The notes beneath the pieces are model-generated. The model worked only from the letters and a program-made list of their open reading frames with translations, was not told the origin of the DNA and ran no database searches. A program made the position numbers and the translations under genes. Source: Flavobacteriaceae bacterium (GTDB taxonomy: Bacteria; Bacteroidota; Bacteroidia; Flavobacteriales; Flavobacteriaceae). From it: 6,988 nt of DNA. Location: contig DAOUPU010000134.1 in NCBI GenBank assembly GCA_030625995.1, positions 1 through 6,988 on the forward strand, read 5' to 3'. The number at the start of each line of letters is the position of its first letter. The stretch's first letter is position 1. Shown here in pieces: positions 1 through 6,653 of this stretch.

Positions 1-1567
1 AAACAACATTTTTTGATATTTTCCTTCTCAGGAACAACCATAATATCGAGGCTGTAAGCAGTACAAAAAGTAATGATCTAAAACTATCCTGGATGAAAAT
101 AGATTTTCTATCCATAATGATTACTTCTGAAAAACCAGGGATCATATTTTCATAATTCGCGTCACTAAAACTCTCGAAAGCAAAAAAGCTACTTCCTGCC
201 ACTATAAACAATAGTGCCATCCCCCCTAAAAGAAACAGACTATATTTTAAGGCATTTAACTTTCGTTCTCTTGGAACACTTTCATCCAAATATTTCTGTA
301 CAGCAATTATACCCAATAATGGTACTGCCAACTCAGCAATCACTTGTATCGAGGACACCGCTCTGAATTTATTATACAGTGGAACATAATCAATGAAAAA
401 ATTTGTAAGGAGATCAAAGTTCTTACCCCAACTCAACAAAATGGAGAATAACGTAGCGGCAACCAGCCAGTTTTTCATTCGGCCTTTCACTAAAAAGATT
501 CCCAGAAAAAACAAAAATATAATAACCGCACCTAAATAGGCCGGAGCAGCAACTATTGGCTGATCTCCCCAATACATCGGCGCATTCTCTGCAAAACCCT
601 GTGCTTGTTTCCTTTCAATTTTAGTGCTTAAAAAATTATAGGTATAGGATTCTTTACCAATATCCTCACTGTTCGATCCTCCCATGAATCTGGGAATGAA
701 CAGGTCAAAGGTCTCCAATATACCATAACTATATTGAGTAATATATTCCTTGGATAAACCACCGGAAGGAATTATTTTTTCACCGGTTGGTGATATTGTC
801 AATTCACTTTTGCTTCGAGTGCTTTCATCGGCATATTCCTTAGTAGCAAGCAGACTAGTAGCATTAACCCCAATGGACAAAATAACTGCAACAATTAATA
901 GGCCAATATTCTTAAGAAAAACAGGCAATTCTTTATTTTTAATTGCATCTATTAGATAGACAAGTCCAAAAATAAGGACCATAAACATCAAATAATAGGT
1001 CATCTGTGGATGGCTGGCATTTATTTCTAATGCCATCGCAAGAGAAGTAAGAATAAATCCGGGCAAATATTTTTTTTGAAAGACCAGAAATACCCCTGCC
1101 AAAACCATTGGCATATAAGCAATTGCATGTGCCTTTGCGTTATGTCCAACCCCTAAAATAATGATAAAATAAGTAGAGAAACCAAATGCCAGGGAACCAA
1201 TGACCGCCAATTTCCAATCAATTTTCAGAACCATGAGCAGCACAAAAAAACCTAAAAAATATAAGAACAAATAATCCGCCGGACGAGGTAAAAATCGTAA
1301 AAGACTGTCTATTTTTTTGATATAATCATTTGGGTAGTAAGTACTTAATTGGTAGGTTGGCATACCTCCGAAAGCTCTATTTGTCCAATAGGGTTCTGTC
1401 CCATTTTCTGCTCTAAACTCCTGAACTTCCTTAGACATTCCCCGAAACTGAGCAATATCACTTTGAAATAATTTTTTACCTTCTAAAACTGGTGAAAAGT
1501 AGGCCAGGGAAACTATTACAAAAGTTAAAAAAGTTATTAAAAAAGGAATAATTCTTTTTATTTTCAT
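1..1567 (-). CDS. YfhO-family polytopic membrane protein (3' end missing)
   Basis: The frame is open from an ATG at 1567-1565 to the left edge, giving 522 residues with no stop; the C-terminus is outside the window. The first in-frame stop upstream is TAG at 1597-1595 and there is no other ATG between, so this start is well supported. Residues 7-24 form a first membrane helix. The following outer loop holds an acidic site (D37 in FQSDIAQFRGM) and the conserved W61...GGMPTYQ stretch (67-73). Further hydrophobic helices follow, with a GHNAKAHAIAYMP segment near 141-153. This layout is that of the YfhO family (Pfam YfhO), large membrane proteins with a GT-C glycosyltransferase-like architecture, usually about 800 residues in flavobacteria. 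Family members have been linked to sugar transfer onto cell-wall or lipid-linked glycans in Firmicutes, but the role in Bacteroidota is not established. The gene lies 73 bases downstream of the DUF4834 gene on the same strand. Family call is confident; enzymatic function is inference. Confidence 0.9.
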   Translation of the reverse strand, partial: MKIKRIIPFLITFLTFVIVSLAYFSPVLEGKKLFQSDIAQFRGMSKEVQEFRAENGTEPYWTNRAFGGMPTYQLSTYYPNDYIKKIDSLLRFLPRPADYLFLYFLGFFVLLMVLKIDWKLAVIGSLAFGFSTYFIIILGVGHNAKAHAIAYMPMVLAGVFLVFQKKYLPGFILTSLAMALEINASHPQMTYYLMFMVLIFGLVYLIDAIKNKELPVFLKNIGLLIVAVILSIGVNATSLLATKEYADESTRSKSELTISPTGEKIIPSGGLSKEYITQYSYGILETFDLFIPRFMGGSNSEDIGKESYTYNFLSTKIERKQAQGFAENAPMYWGDQPIVAAPAYLGAVIIFLFFLGIFLVKGRMKNWLVAATLFSILLSWGKNFDLLTNFFIDYVPLYNKFRAVSSIQVIAELAVPLLGIIAVQKYLDESVPRERKLNALKYSLFLLGGMALLFIVAGSSFFAFESFSDANYENMIPGFSEVIIMDRKSIFIQDSFRSLLFVLLTASILWLFLRRKISKNVV

Positions 1568-1631
1568 ATATATGTATAGTATTAATCTTTGATCCTAAAT
1601 AACACTTCCGTAGTTTAATACGAACCCAAAA

Positions 1632-1639
1632 CAAAGATA
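1632..1639 (-). promoter_or_regulatory. Candidate -7 element upstream of the YfhO gene
   Basis: The minus strand reads TATCTTTG here, an exact match to the Bacteroidota -7 consensus TAnnTTTG, directly after the DUF4834 stop codon and about 65 bases upstream of the YfhO start. The nearest upstream TTG that could act as a -33 element (minus strand 1666-1664) leaves a 24-base spacer, slightly long; another (1651-1649) is far too close. It may give the YfhO gene its own transcript in addition to read-through from DUF4834, but a chance match in AT-rich DNA is quite possible. Confidence 0.35.
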
Positions 1640-1640
1640 G

Positions 1641-1913
1641 CTAATCATCAACTTCTTCATAGTCAATATATTCACCAACGCTATTATTTCTTTTGTTTTG
1701 CTCATTTGGCTTTTTGTCAATAGTAGTTTCCCCTTCCTTTGTAGTATTATAGTTTTGATATCCCTGTTGCTGTTTAAATTTTTCTTCTGCATTTTTTACA
1801 ACTTTCTGAAAAAGAATAGGAAGTAAAAATCTACCGATAAACTTTAATCCATAATAGATTAACATTATGATAAAAATTGTATTTAACACCCCTATAAATG
1901 ACGCCGCTTGCAT
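1641..1913 (-). CDS. DUF4834 family small membrane protein
   Basis: A 90-residue protein starting MQAASFIGVLN. It has one membrane helix (about residues 8-30, ending in LKFIGRFLLP), a charged QKVVKNAEEKFKQQQ segment, a polar, low-complexity N/K/Q-rich middle, and the acidic ending VGEYIDYEEVDD (79-90). This pattern of one N-terminal helix, a variable linker and a short conserved GEYIDYEE-type tail is typical of the DUF4834 proteins of Flavobacteriia, which are about 90-100 residues and have no known function. An in-frame ATG at 1943-1941 would add ten residues (MLLLKINFKN). I prefer 1913 because family members usually begin at the MQxASF point and because a good -7 promoter match (1939-1932) lies inside the longer version. 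It is followed on the same strand by the YfhO gene and is divergent from the outer-membrane barrel gene. It is probably an inner-membrane protein with its acidic tail in the cytoplasm; the topology is inference. Confidence 0.85.
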   Translation of the reverse strand: MQAASFIGVLNTIFIIMLIYYGLKFIGRFLLPILFQKVVKNAEEKFKQQQGYQNYNTTKEGETTIDKKPNEQNKRNNSVGEYIDYEEVDD

Positions 1914-2010
1914 ATTTTTAAAATTTATTTTCAAAAGTAACAATTTGCGAGCAACAATAACGTTTCTAATTAATAAAATCTAAACTTAATCACCAACTTA
2001 TTTGTATCAA
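1914..2010. promoter_or_regulatory. Divergent intergenic region
   Basis: These 97 very AT-rich bases separate the leftward DUF4834-YfhO unit from the rightward six-gene run, so they should hold promoters for both. The leftward -7 candidate is listed separately. For the rightward side I find no full TAnnTTTG match at a sensible distance: the TTATTTG just before the ATG at 2011 lacks the TA at the right position and is too close to be a -7 box. No clear operator palindrome is visible. Confidence 0.55.
1932..1939 (-). promoter_or_regulatory. Candidate -7 promoter element for DUF4834-YfhO
   Basis: The minus strand reads TACTTTTG, an exact match to the Bacteroidota -7 consensus TAnnTTTG. Transcription would start near 1926, leaving a leader of roughly a dozen bases before the ATG at 1913. 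A TTG at minus 1957-1955 could serve as the -33 element, although the 15-base spacer is shorter than usual. The site lies in the divergent gap, where a promoter is expected. Confidence 0.5.
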
Positions 2011-3174
2011 ATGAAGTATTTTTATGCGTCCATTTTTTTCTTGCTTTGTATAAAGATAAGTTTAGCTCAGTATACGGAAGTTATCAACTCCAATCGTCCG
2101 GGTTTCTCCAGTAGCCCTTTTAGTATAGGTACTAAGGTATATCAGATAGAAGGAGGATTTTTCTATAATAAAATAAATCAGGTAAATTATTGGGATCCGA
2201 TCAATGAGGAGAGTGTAGCTTATGGCTCCAAAGCATTTGGCTCAGATATAACTTTTAGAACGGGTCAGTTCTTTGAACAACTGGAGTTTATTTTAGATAT
2301 GGCAATCCAAAATGAAGATAGGAATTATACACAACCCGATATTTATAATGAATCAGGATTGGGCTTAAGTGAGCTTACTATAGGAGCCAAATATTTGGTT
2401 TACAGACCTACTTATAAAGATCTGTCCAAAGAAATAAGAAGCTGGAAGGCCAGGCATCGATTCGATACAAGAAGGCTTATACCCGCTGTTGGGGTTTATG
2501 CCGGTTTTAACACGAACTTGTTGAACGAAATGTACAAAAATCCATATGGTATGAGCGCTAGATTTGGACTTTTCTTACAAAATGACTTTACTAATAAATT
2601 TATTTTTATTACTAATTTTATAATGGATAATGCATTTACGGATCAATCTGAAAACTCTTATATTCTTACAGCAACTTATGCATTTTCAGAGCGATGGTCA
2701 GCATTTATAGATAATCAAGGGGTTTTTAGAAAGAATGTTCCTAACGATTTTCAAATAGGACTTGGTGGTGTTTATTTATTCAACAAAAATCTACAAATTG
2801 ATGTCTCCTTTCGTTACATTCTTGACGAACGAAGTGATTTCTCTTACTTAGCAGGAGCCGGAATGTCGTGGAGACTTGACAGACATAAAGATAAAATAAT
2901 AAAGAACAAGGTGAATAACGGTGAAGAATCAATGTCAGGAGAGAAAGATGGATTTTTTGCTCGTACCGGAGCTGCTATTGGTGGTTTATTTTCAGGCAAG
3001 AAATCGAATGGCTCAGGTCAGCGAGATGTCAAAAGTGTTAAGGCTAAACAAAGAAGCTTAACACCTCCGGTTAATAAAAAAGCACAAAAGGCCAAAAAGA
3101 AACAAAATAAACAGTTAATAAAGCAACAAAAAAGCAAGGAAAAAGCCGAAAAAAAATATAGCAAAAGTGAATAA
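2011..3174 (+). CDS. Outer-membrane beta-barrel 'transporter' family protein (MetA-pathway-of-phenol-degradation-like)
   Basis: A 387-residue exported protein. Residues 1-19 form a signal peptide (K2, then a hydrophobic core, SLA before Q20). The mature part opens with EVINSNRPGFSSSPFSIGTKVYQ-like residues (about 23-46), which carry the RPG, P and Q...E pattern of the Pfam group 'putative MetA-pathway of phenol degradation', commonly annotated as 'transporter' in flavobacteria. Alternating aromatic and polar strands then run to SWRLD (about 285-289), consistent with an outer-membrane barrel. The last 100 residues are unusual: a GEKDGFFARTGAAIGGLFSG segment followed by a lysine-rich, low-complexity tail (17 K and 1 R in the final 47 residues). 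A TTG at 2002 in frame could extend it by three residues, but the ATG at 2011 puts the signal peptide at the N-terminus. It is first in the plus-strand run, 18 bases before the GNAT-like gene. Substrate unknown; phenol degradation should not be inferred from the family name. Confidence 0.85.
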   Translation: MKYFYASIFFLLCIKISLAQYTEVINSNRPGFSSSPFSIGTKVYQIEGGFFYNKINQVNYWDPINEESVAYGSKAFGSDITFRTGQFFEQLEFILDMAIQNEDRNYTQPDIYNESGLGLSELTIGAKYLVYRPTYKDLSKEIRSWKARHRFDTRRLIPAVGVYAGFNTNLLNEMYKNPYGMSARFGLFLQNDFTNKFIFITNFIMDNAFTDQSENSYILTATYAFSERWSAFIDNQGVFRKNVPNDFQIGLGGVYLFNKNLQIDVSFRYILDERSDFSYLAGAGMSWRLDRHKDKIIKNKVNNGEESMSGEKDGFFARTGAAIGGLFSGKKSNGSGQRDVKSVKAKQRSLTPPVNKKAQKAKKKQNKQLIKQQKSKEKAEKKYSKSE

Positions 3175-3192
3175 AAATATTACTTTTGACTG

Positions 3193-4314
3193 ATGATCAC
3201 GGTAAAAGAAATTTCTACAAAGAAAGAGCTCAAAAAGTTCGTAAAATTTCCGTTTAAACTTTATAAAAATAATAAATACTGGGTTCCTCCTATTATTAAG
3301 GACGAAGTGACCAGCTTTAATAAAACAAAAAATCCGGTTTTTGAGCATGCTGATGCCCGCTTTTTTTTGGCCTATAAAAATGATACAATAGTTGGAAGAA
3401 TATCTGCTATAATCAATTGGATAGAGGTCAAGGAGCAAAAGGTTAAAAAAATGCGTTTTGGATGGTTTGATTTCATTGATGATCATGAAGTTTCAAAGTC
3501 CTTATTGGAAAAGGTTATCGAAATTGGAAAAGAAAACAAATTAGAATTTATTGAAGGGCCTGTTGGGTTTTCAAATCTGGACAAGGTGGGAGTACTGACT
3601 TATGGTTTCGATCATATTGGAACTATGGTGACCTGGTATAATTATCCTTATTATGAACAACACTACAAACAATTTGGATTAGAGGTCTCTAAAAAATATA
3701 TCGAGAATTATTTTTTAATAAAAGATGTGGGAATTTCAAAGTATTCCAGAATAAACAAAATATTAAAGGTCAGATATAAACTTAGGGAATTAAATTTTAC
3801 TTCATCGAAAGATATTCTCCCTTATGTTGAAGAAATGTTTGCTATATTCAATTCTTCTTATTCCAAATTATCCACATTTATTCCTGTTACAGATGCTCAG
3901 ATAAAATATTTTAAAAAGAAATTTATTCCATTTATAAATCCCGAATTTATAAAGTTTGTTATAGATGAGAACGATCGACTAGTAGCCTTTGCGATTACCA
4001 TGCCTTCATTTGCCAAAGCTTTACAAAAGGCAAATGGTAAATTATTACCATCCGGGATATTTCATTTATTAAAGGCAAGAAATAATAGTGATGCCGCTGT
4101 TCTTTATCTCATAGGCGTTATTCCCGAATTCCAAAAAAAAGGAGTCACCTCCATCATATTCGAAGAATGTTATAGGTCTTATGAAAAGTTAGGCATTAAA
4201 AAGGGGTTCATTACTCCTGAATTAGAAGATAACACGGAAATTCATTTGATCTGGAGACATTTTAATCCGGTTATTCACAAAAAACGATGTACCTTTAAAC
4301 TTGACATATCATAA
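3193..4314 (+). CDS. Two-lobed GNAT-superfamily (acyl-CoA N-acyltransferase fold) protein, substrate unknown
   Basis: A 373-residue, probably cytoplasmic protein with no signal peptide. The N-terminal part shows the signature of a widespread conserved family: FPFKLYKNNKYWVPPII (19-35), NPVFEHADARFFLA, then VGRISAIIN, and GPVGFSNLDKVGVL (122-135) before a YYEQHYKQFGLE stretch. The C-terminal part has the ANGKLLPSGIFHLLKAR segment and a GNAT acyl-CoA binding motif, LIGVIPEFQKKGVTSIIFEE (about 306-325), with Q314-x-x-G317 where pyrophosphate-binding residues are expected; the second glycine of the classic Q/RxxGxG/A is replaced by T. The protein thus seems to contain two GNAT-like lobes, with only the second holding a recognisable motif A. 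The ATG at 3193 is the first in frame after a TGA at 3187. It lies 18 bases after the barrel gene and 19 before rsmE, so it is likely co-transcribed. Fold assignment is fairly sure; acceptor substrate and pathway are unknown. Confidence 0.8.
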   Translation: MITVKEISTKKELKKFVKFPFKLYKNNKYWVPPIIKDEVTSFNKTKNPVFEHADARFFLAYKNDTIVGRISAIINWIEVKEQKVKKMRFGWFDFIDDHEVSKSLLEKVIEIGKENKLEFIEGPVGFSNLDKVGVLTYGFDHIGTMVTWYNYPYYEQHYKQFGLEVSKKYIENYFLIKDVGISKYSRINKILKVRYKLRELNFTSSKDILPYVEEMFAIFNSSYSKLSTFIPVTDAQIKYFKKKFIPFINPEFIKFVIDENDRLVAFAITMPSFAKALQKANGKLLPSGIFHLLKARNNSDAAVLYLIGVIPEFQKKGVTSIIFEECYRSYEKLGIKKGFITPELEDNTEIHLIWRHFNPVIHKKRCTFKLDIS

Positions 4315-4333
4315 AATAGCCAGGCAATAAACG

Positions 4334-5047
4334 ATGCAACTTTTTTATAATCCGGATATTAATTTAAGTACAAATATTTTTTCTTTTGATAAAAATGAGA
4401 GTAGACATATCATTAAAGTACTAAGAAAGAAAGAAAAAGACCAACTCCATATCACGAATGGAAAGGGATTGTTATTTAATTCTGAAATAATTAGTGCCAA
4501 TGATAAAAAATGTGTAATCCAAATTATTTCTGCTGAACTACAACCTAAACCCTGGGCCTATCATTTACACATTGCAATTGCCCCGACCAAGATGAATGAT
4601 CGATACGAGTGGTTTTTAGAAAAAGCTACTGAGATAGGTATTGATGAAATTACGCCAATAATCTGTGATAACTCAGAAAGAAAGAAGATCAAAACGGACA
4701 GGGTTAAAAAAGTTATCGTTTCGGCAATGAAGCAATCTTTAAAATTTCAATTACCCAAATTAAATGACCCAATTAAATTTTCTGAGTTTATTAAAAAAAA
4801 ATTTAAAGGGAGTAGATTAATTGCACATTGCGAAGAAACAGACAGACAAACTTTAAAACAGGAATCTGTAACTAATGATAATATCACTGTTTTGATTGGT
4901 CCTGAAGGTGATTTTTCGACAAAAGAAATTAATGCTGCCTTGCAACATAAATTTATTCCTCTATCTTTGGGTAAAAGTAGATTACGTACAGAAACTGCGG
5001 GAATCGTTGTATGCAATGCTATTTCTATCTTAAAAAATAAGGACTAG
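4334..5047 (+). CDS. rsmE: 16S rRNA (uracil(1498)-N(3))-methyltransferase RsmE
   Basis: A 237-residue SPOUT-class methyltransferase, the usual length for the family. It uses S-adenosylmethionine to methylate N3 of U1498 (E. coli numbering) of 16S rRNA in the assembled small subunit. The N-terminal PUA-like RNA-binding domain shows ESRHIIKVLRKK (22-33). The catalytic domain has KATEIGIDEITPI (97-109), SER (114-116) and AMKQSLK (131-137). The knotted cofactor site has IGPEGDFS (188-195) and LGKSRLRTETAG (212-223), all hallmark RsmE motifs and all intact. The start at 4334 gives the family's MxLFY-type opening; an AGG about 11 bases upstream is only a weak ribosome binding site. It sits 19 bases after the GNAT-like gene and 42 before the DUF4159 gene. 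The frame contains an A9 run (4793-4801) encoding part of a lysine stretch, with no sign of disruption. Confidence 0.97.
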   Translation: MQLFYNPDINLSTNIFSFDKNESRHIIKVLRKKEKDQLHITNGKGLLFNSEIISANDKKCVIQIISAELQPKPWAYHLHIAIAPTKMNDRYEWFLEKATEIGIDEITPIICDNSERKKIKTDRVKKVIVSAMKQSLKFQLPKLNDPIKFSEFIKKKFKGSRLIAHCEETDRQTLKQESVTNDNITVLIGPEGDFSTKEINAALQHKFIPLSLGKSRLRTETAGIVVCNAISILKNKD

Positions 5048-5089
5048 ACCGTTTCTATTGAACGTAACTTATAATTAATTACTATTTTT

Positions 5090-5737
5090 ATGAATATTAA
5101 GTACCCATTCTTCATCTTACTTTTATTCATTAATATTAGCTATAATTTTTCTCAACAAATCGCCATATTAAAATACGAAGGTGGCGGGGATTGGTATGCC
5201 AATCCAACAGCTTTACCAAATTTGATCACTTTTTGCAATGAAAATATAAATACAAAAATTGATATCAAACCCAACATAGTTTCAGCTGATAGCAGAGAGA
5301 TATTCAGTTATCCAATTGTTTTTATGACGGGGCATGGTAATGTTTTCTTAAATGAAAATGCAGTGCAAAATTTAAGAAATTATTTATTCTCCGGAGGGTT
5401 TTTACATATCTCGGATAATTATGGAATGGATAACTATGTCAGGAAAGAGATGAAAAAAGTTTTTCCTGAAATTGATTTTCAAGAAATTCCCTTTGAGCAT
5501 CCAATATATAATCAAAAATATAATTTTAGTGCTTTACCAAAAATTCATGAACATGATAATAAGCCCGCTCAGGGATTTGGTATCTTTTTTGAGGGCAGAC
5601 TGCTTTGTTACTACGACTATGAAAGTGATCTAAGTGATGGCTGGGAAGATAAAGAGGTTCATAATGATCCTGAAGAAATTCGATTAGAAGCCTTACGAAT
5701 GGGTTCTAATATTGTAGAATATGCGTTTAAAAATTGA
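5090..5737 (+). CDS. Secreted DUF4159 domain protein
   Basis: A 215-residue protein with an N-terminal signal peptide (about residues 1-21, hydrophobic core FFILLLFINI, ending near NFSQQ) and no later membrane helix, so it is probably periplasmic. The mature part is a single DUF4159 domain: YEGGGDWYANPTALPNL (29-45), FMTGHGNV (78-85), SGGFLHISDNYGMD (101-114), EHPIY, and a C-terminal stretch containing GRLLCYYDYESDLSDGW, then NDPEEIRLEALRMGSNI. The glycine-rich GGFLHISDN turn suggests an alpha/beta fold resembling class I glutamine amidotransferases, but no clear catalytic triad is visible and this is inference. In other bacteria DUF4159 often occurs in larger proteins encoded near MoxR ATPase, DUF58 and von Willebrand A genes; none of these is next to it here. 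The gene follows rsmE by 42 bases and stops one base before the BASS start. Function unknown. Confidence 0.9.
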   Translation: MNIKYPFFILLLFINISYNFSQQIAILKYEGGGDWYANPTALPNLITFCNENINTKIDIKPNIVSADSREIFSYPIVFMTGHGNVFLNENAVQNLRNYLFSGGFLHISDNYGMDNYVRKEMKKVFPEIDFQEIPFEHPIYNQKYNFSALPKIHEHDNKPAQGFGIFFEGRLLCYYDYESDLSDGWEDKEVHNDPEEIRLEALRMGSNIVEYAFKN

Positions 5738-5738
5738 T

Positions 5739-6653
5739 ATGATCGAGAATATAGATAATATTCGAATAAACTTTGATACGGATAATTTATGGGTTGTAAA
5801 CCTTACCCTCGCATTGATAATGTTTGGTGTGGCATTGGATATAAAAATGACCGATTTTACGAATCTGTTAAAATCGCCTAAACCAGTTATTGTCGGTATA
5901 ATTTCACAATTCCTGTTAATTCCTTTGGTAACATTCTTATTGGTAAATATCATTAATCCAGCACCAAGTATTGCTCTGGGAATGATCATTGTTGCCGCAT
6001 GCCCCGGAGGCAATATTTCAAATTTTATGTCAAAATTGGCAGGTGGAAATGCCGCTCTTTCCATAAGTCTCACCGCATTTGCCTCTGTTGCTTCACTAAT
6101 TATGACACCTTTAAATATTGCTATTTGGGCAAATATGTATCCTCCGACTTCAACTATACTCGAGCGTGTTGCATTGAACCCTCTGGAAGTCACTAAAATC
6201 GTGTTGTTGATCTTAGGTATACCTTTAGTGCTCGGAATGCTGGTGAAATATTATTATTCGAATTTTGCATCTAAACTTTCAAAAATTTTAAAGCCAATAT
6301 CCATTCTAATATTTTTAGCCTTTATAGTTGGGGCTTTTTATAAGAACTTGGATGTTTTTACAAACCATATTCATCATGTTATGTTTTTGGTGATACTTCA
6401 TAATGCAGTTTTATTTGTTGTAGGATTTTATTTTGCCAGGCTCAATAAATTGGCCTATAATGATCAAAAAACTTTAAGCATTGAAACTGGAATACAAAAT
6501 GCCGGTTTAGGACTGATGTTGGTATTTACATTTTTTGGAGGACTTGGAGGAACGGCTTTATTGGTTGCTTTTTGGGCAATCTGGGATATCCTGTCTGGAC
6601 TGGTCGTGGCATTTAGTTGGTCTAGCAGATCTCATAAAATTATTACCTCATGA
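5739..6653 (+). CDS. Bile acid:sodium symporter (BASS) family transporter
   Basis: A 304-residue, highly hydrophobic inner-membrane protein, about normal length for bacterial BASS carriers, which move organic anions with sodium ions. After a short polar N-terminus, the first helix is near 17-33 (LALIMFGVALDIKMTDF), as in the family. The first core motif, AACPGGNISNFMSKLAGGNAALS (86-108), and the second, IETGIQNAGLG (248-258), are the two crossover regions; E249 and Q253 correspond by spacing to the sodium-site Glu/Gln pair of the structurally known bacterial homologues. Both motifs are intact, so the protein should be active. The start at 5739 lies one base after the DUF4159 stop, favouring coupled translation. 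An in-frame ATG at 5721 would add six residues and overlap the previous gene by 17 bases. The substrate cannot be read from sequence; the family name does not imply bile acids, and relatives carry pyruvate or pantoate-like acids. Confidence 0.93.
   Translation: MIENIDNIRINFDTDNLWVVNLTLALIMFGVALDIKMTDFTNLLKSPKPVIVGIISQFLLIPLVTFLLVNIINPAPSIALGMIIVAACPGGNISNFMSKLAGGNAALSISLTAFASVASLIMTPLNIAIWANMYPPTSTILERVALNPLEVTKIVLLILGIPLVLGMLVKYYYSNFASKLSKILKPISILIFLAFIVGAFYKNLDVFTNHIHHVMFLVILHNAVLFVVGFYFARLNKLAYNDQKTLSIETGIQNAGLGLMLVFTFFGGLGGTALLVAFWAIWDILSGLVVAFSWSSRSHKIITS

Noticed and set aside
750..959. A 69-codon plus-strand open frame
   Set aside because: It is antisense to the well-supported YfhO gene, which has clear family motifs across this stretch, and its product has no recognisable features.
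1565..1574. Perfect palindrome CATATATATG over the YfhO start codon
   Set aside because: It is an alternating AT run, too simple to suggest a specific binding site.
1579..1638. Two interleaved 7-base inverted repeats (GTATTAA/TTAATAC and ATCTTTG/CAAAGAT) upstream of YfhO
   Set aside because: They are short, AT-rich and widely spaced; such matches are expected by chance in DNA of this composition.
1595..1792. A 65-codon minus-strand open frame overlapping the DUF4834 gene
   Set aside because: It is a shifted-frame shadow of DUF4834, whose own frame has the expected helix and acidic tail.
3181..3188. TACTTTTG, an exact -7 consensus match, just before the GNAT-like gene
   Set aside because: It ends four bases before the ATG, so transcription would start on or after the start codon; a chance match is more likely than a leaderless promoter.
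3115..3486. A 123-codon minus-strand open frame with hydrophobic residues
   Set aside because: It is antisense to the lysine-rich tail and GNAT start; the phenylalanine/leucine-rich product is simply the complement of A-rich codons.
4747..5016. An 89-codon minus-strand open frame
   Set aside because: It is fully antisense to the rsmE catalytic motifs.
5050..5064. Small inverted repeat CGTT...AACG in the rsmE-DUF4159 gap
   Set aside because: The stem is only four or five pairs and no T-run follows, so it is not a credible terminator or operator.
5693..6193. A 166-codon minus-strand open frame
   Set aside because: It is antisense to the BASS gene, which has intact core motifs in its own frame.
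5999..6196. A 65-codon plus-strand open frame inside the BASS gene
   Set aside because: It is a shifted-frame shadow; the BASS frame is continuous and motif-bearing here.
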